Source: Peptoniphilus genitalis (GTDB lineage: Bacteria; Bacillota; Clostridia; Tissierellales; Peptoniphilaceae). Taken from it: a stretch of DNA of 64,000 nucleotides. Both the position numbers and the translations under genes were made by a program. Shown here piece after piece: positions 63,364-64,000 of the stretch (position 1 is the first letter of the stretch; the number at the start of each line of letters is the position of its first letter). The stretch spans positions 494,501-558,500 of the forward strand of contig NZ_CP097885.1 of assembly GCF_023614525.1 (NCBI RefSeq). The letters run 5' to 3'. The notes under the pieces are model-generated. The model saw nothing but the letters and a program-made list of their open reading frames with translations, did not search any database and had not been told where the DNA came from.

Positions 63364-64000
63364 TCACTTATTCTTTGTCAGTCTGGTCCTTCCAGTTTTG
63401 TAATCTATGTCTACTCCCTTTTCTATATTCTTGGCGAAGACCCTAAAGTTAATTTTTTTGCCAGCATCTTCTATGCTATAAGCTTCAATAATAACTCCTC
63501 TTGCAACAAGTTCATCATCTTTGAAAACTGGTGTCACCCTGTACCTAACTTTCTTACCTGTATCTTTTATATAAGAAGCAACAGCTTCTTCAAAGGGCAG
63601 CATACCCTTTGTGTTAAAGGACCTAGTCCCTGTCATAAGATTTTTCCAGTTGTCATTCTCCCCAGTTAACTGGTAGGCGATAAGGTGGCATCTATTATAA
63701 ACTGCACCACCTTCAACAAAGTCATAAAACTTTTGATGCCAACCTGAAGGATACACTTTTGAGATGTCACCCCTTGGCTTCTTGGGCATTGAGTCAGGAC
63801 TCAAAAGTGCATTGGCAGGTCCAACTCTGTTTAAATAATCTAAGTTTGAATAGTGGGCGAAGTCAGGCCCCATCTTTAAATCTTCTTCAGTAAATTGAGG
63901 AGGGTTTTTATCTATCTCATAATAAATACTTGATTCCGTAAGCTCATAGGGATTATAAAAAATTGATAAGAAGTTTTCTATTTTGTCTAAGGGCGAAGCC
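63364..64000 (-). CDS. DNA/RNA non-specific endonuclease, cut by window edge
   Basis: The frame is open beyond the Met at 63873 to the right edge, so the gene is partial (212 codons visible). The nuclease motif is NRCHLIAYQL, the NRCH variant of the DRGH active site in beta-beta-alpha-metal nucleases, followed by the Asn/Glu-rich GENDNWKNLMTGTR and FNTKGMLPFE. Relatives are secreted or membrane-bound nucleases of Streptococcus and Lactococcus (family knowledge); the export signal would lie outside the window. Confidence 0.85.
   Translation of the reverse strand, partial: ASPLDKIENFLSIFYNPYELTESSIYYEIDKNPPQFTEEDLKMGPDFAHYSNLDYLNRVGPANALLSPDSMPKKPRGDISKVYPSGWHQKFYDFVEGGAVYNRCHLIAYQLTGENDNWKNLMTGTRSFNTKGMLPFEEAVASYIKDTGKKVRYRVTPVFKDDELVARGVIIEAYSIEDAGKKINFRVFAKNIEKGVDIDYKTGRTRLTKNK

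Overview
The window is a piece of a low-GC, Gram-positive, anaerobic genome, most likely from the Peptoniphilus/Anaerococcus group of the Tissierellia (inference from gene content; the 16S rRNA gene at 59582-61107 could settle it). Supporting signs are T-box leaders, lipoproteins with Firmicute lipoboxes, an FMN riboswitch, thl-crt-hbd butyrate-pathway genes, hybrid cluster protein and no aerobic respiratory genes. Most genes are on the minus strand; the plus-strand islands are the toxin-like peptides and MoxR/VWA pair (12.4-16.1 kb), the rib operon (25.8-30.7 kb) and a LysR gene (44.9 kb).

Layout. 0-7.9 kb: a cut-off membrane/secreted protein pair, an AzgA-type purine permease, a GntR-controlled ABC exporter with three permeases, a CPBP protease that may share its regulator, and azlCD, in which azlC carries an early stop. 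7.9-12.4 kb: a SERCA-like P-type ATPase under a probable yybP-ykoY (Mn2+) riboswitch and serS under a serine T-box. 12.4-13.4 kb: an array of tiny membrane-peptide genes: two type I toxin-antitoxin-like modules and two nearly identical 38-residue peptides. 13.4-16.3 kb: MoxR-type ATPase plus VWA protein. 16.3-22.5 kb: amino acid catabolism (aminotransferase, threonine dehydratase) and a four-gene cassette of a DUF5058-type membrane pair, glutaminase and an AbgB-like amidohydrolase. 22.7-25.7 kb: pyrBI-K-D. 25.8-30.8 kb: guanylate-kinase-like gene, FMN riboswitch, ribD-ribE-ribBA-ribH and a coupled HAD phosphatase. 31-36 kb: a group II intron 3' remnant, a radical SAM protein of unknown role and thl-crt-hbd. 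36.4-43.7 kb: sua5-rpiB-upp-tagO-wecB, an M20 peptidase and an LTA-synthase-like protein. 43.8-44.9 kb: a long gene-free stretch with two candidate minus-strand small RNAs flanking a degenerate 36-bp tandem repeat. 45-54.5 kb: LysR, HtrA, a Met T-box controlled metNIQQ transporter, hcp and a small membrane redox operon. 54.9-61.5 kb: a 16S-tRNA(Ala)-23S-5S operon followed by 15 tRNA genes. 61.5-64 kb: bioB behind a promoter-spanning palindrome, trmB and a nuclease cut by the right edge.

The most interesting material is not in large genes: the peptide/antisense modules at 12.4-13.0 kb, whose terminal inverted repeats differ between copies by compensatory changes; the candidate sRNAs at 44.1 and 44.8 kb, one showing an anti-Shine-Dalgarno loop; the glutaminase/amidohydrolase/DUF5058 cassette, which could consume N-acyl-glutamine conjugates; and the Mn-riboswitch control of a nominal calcium pump.
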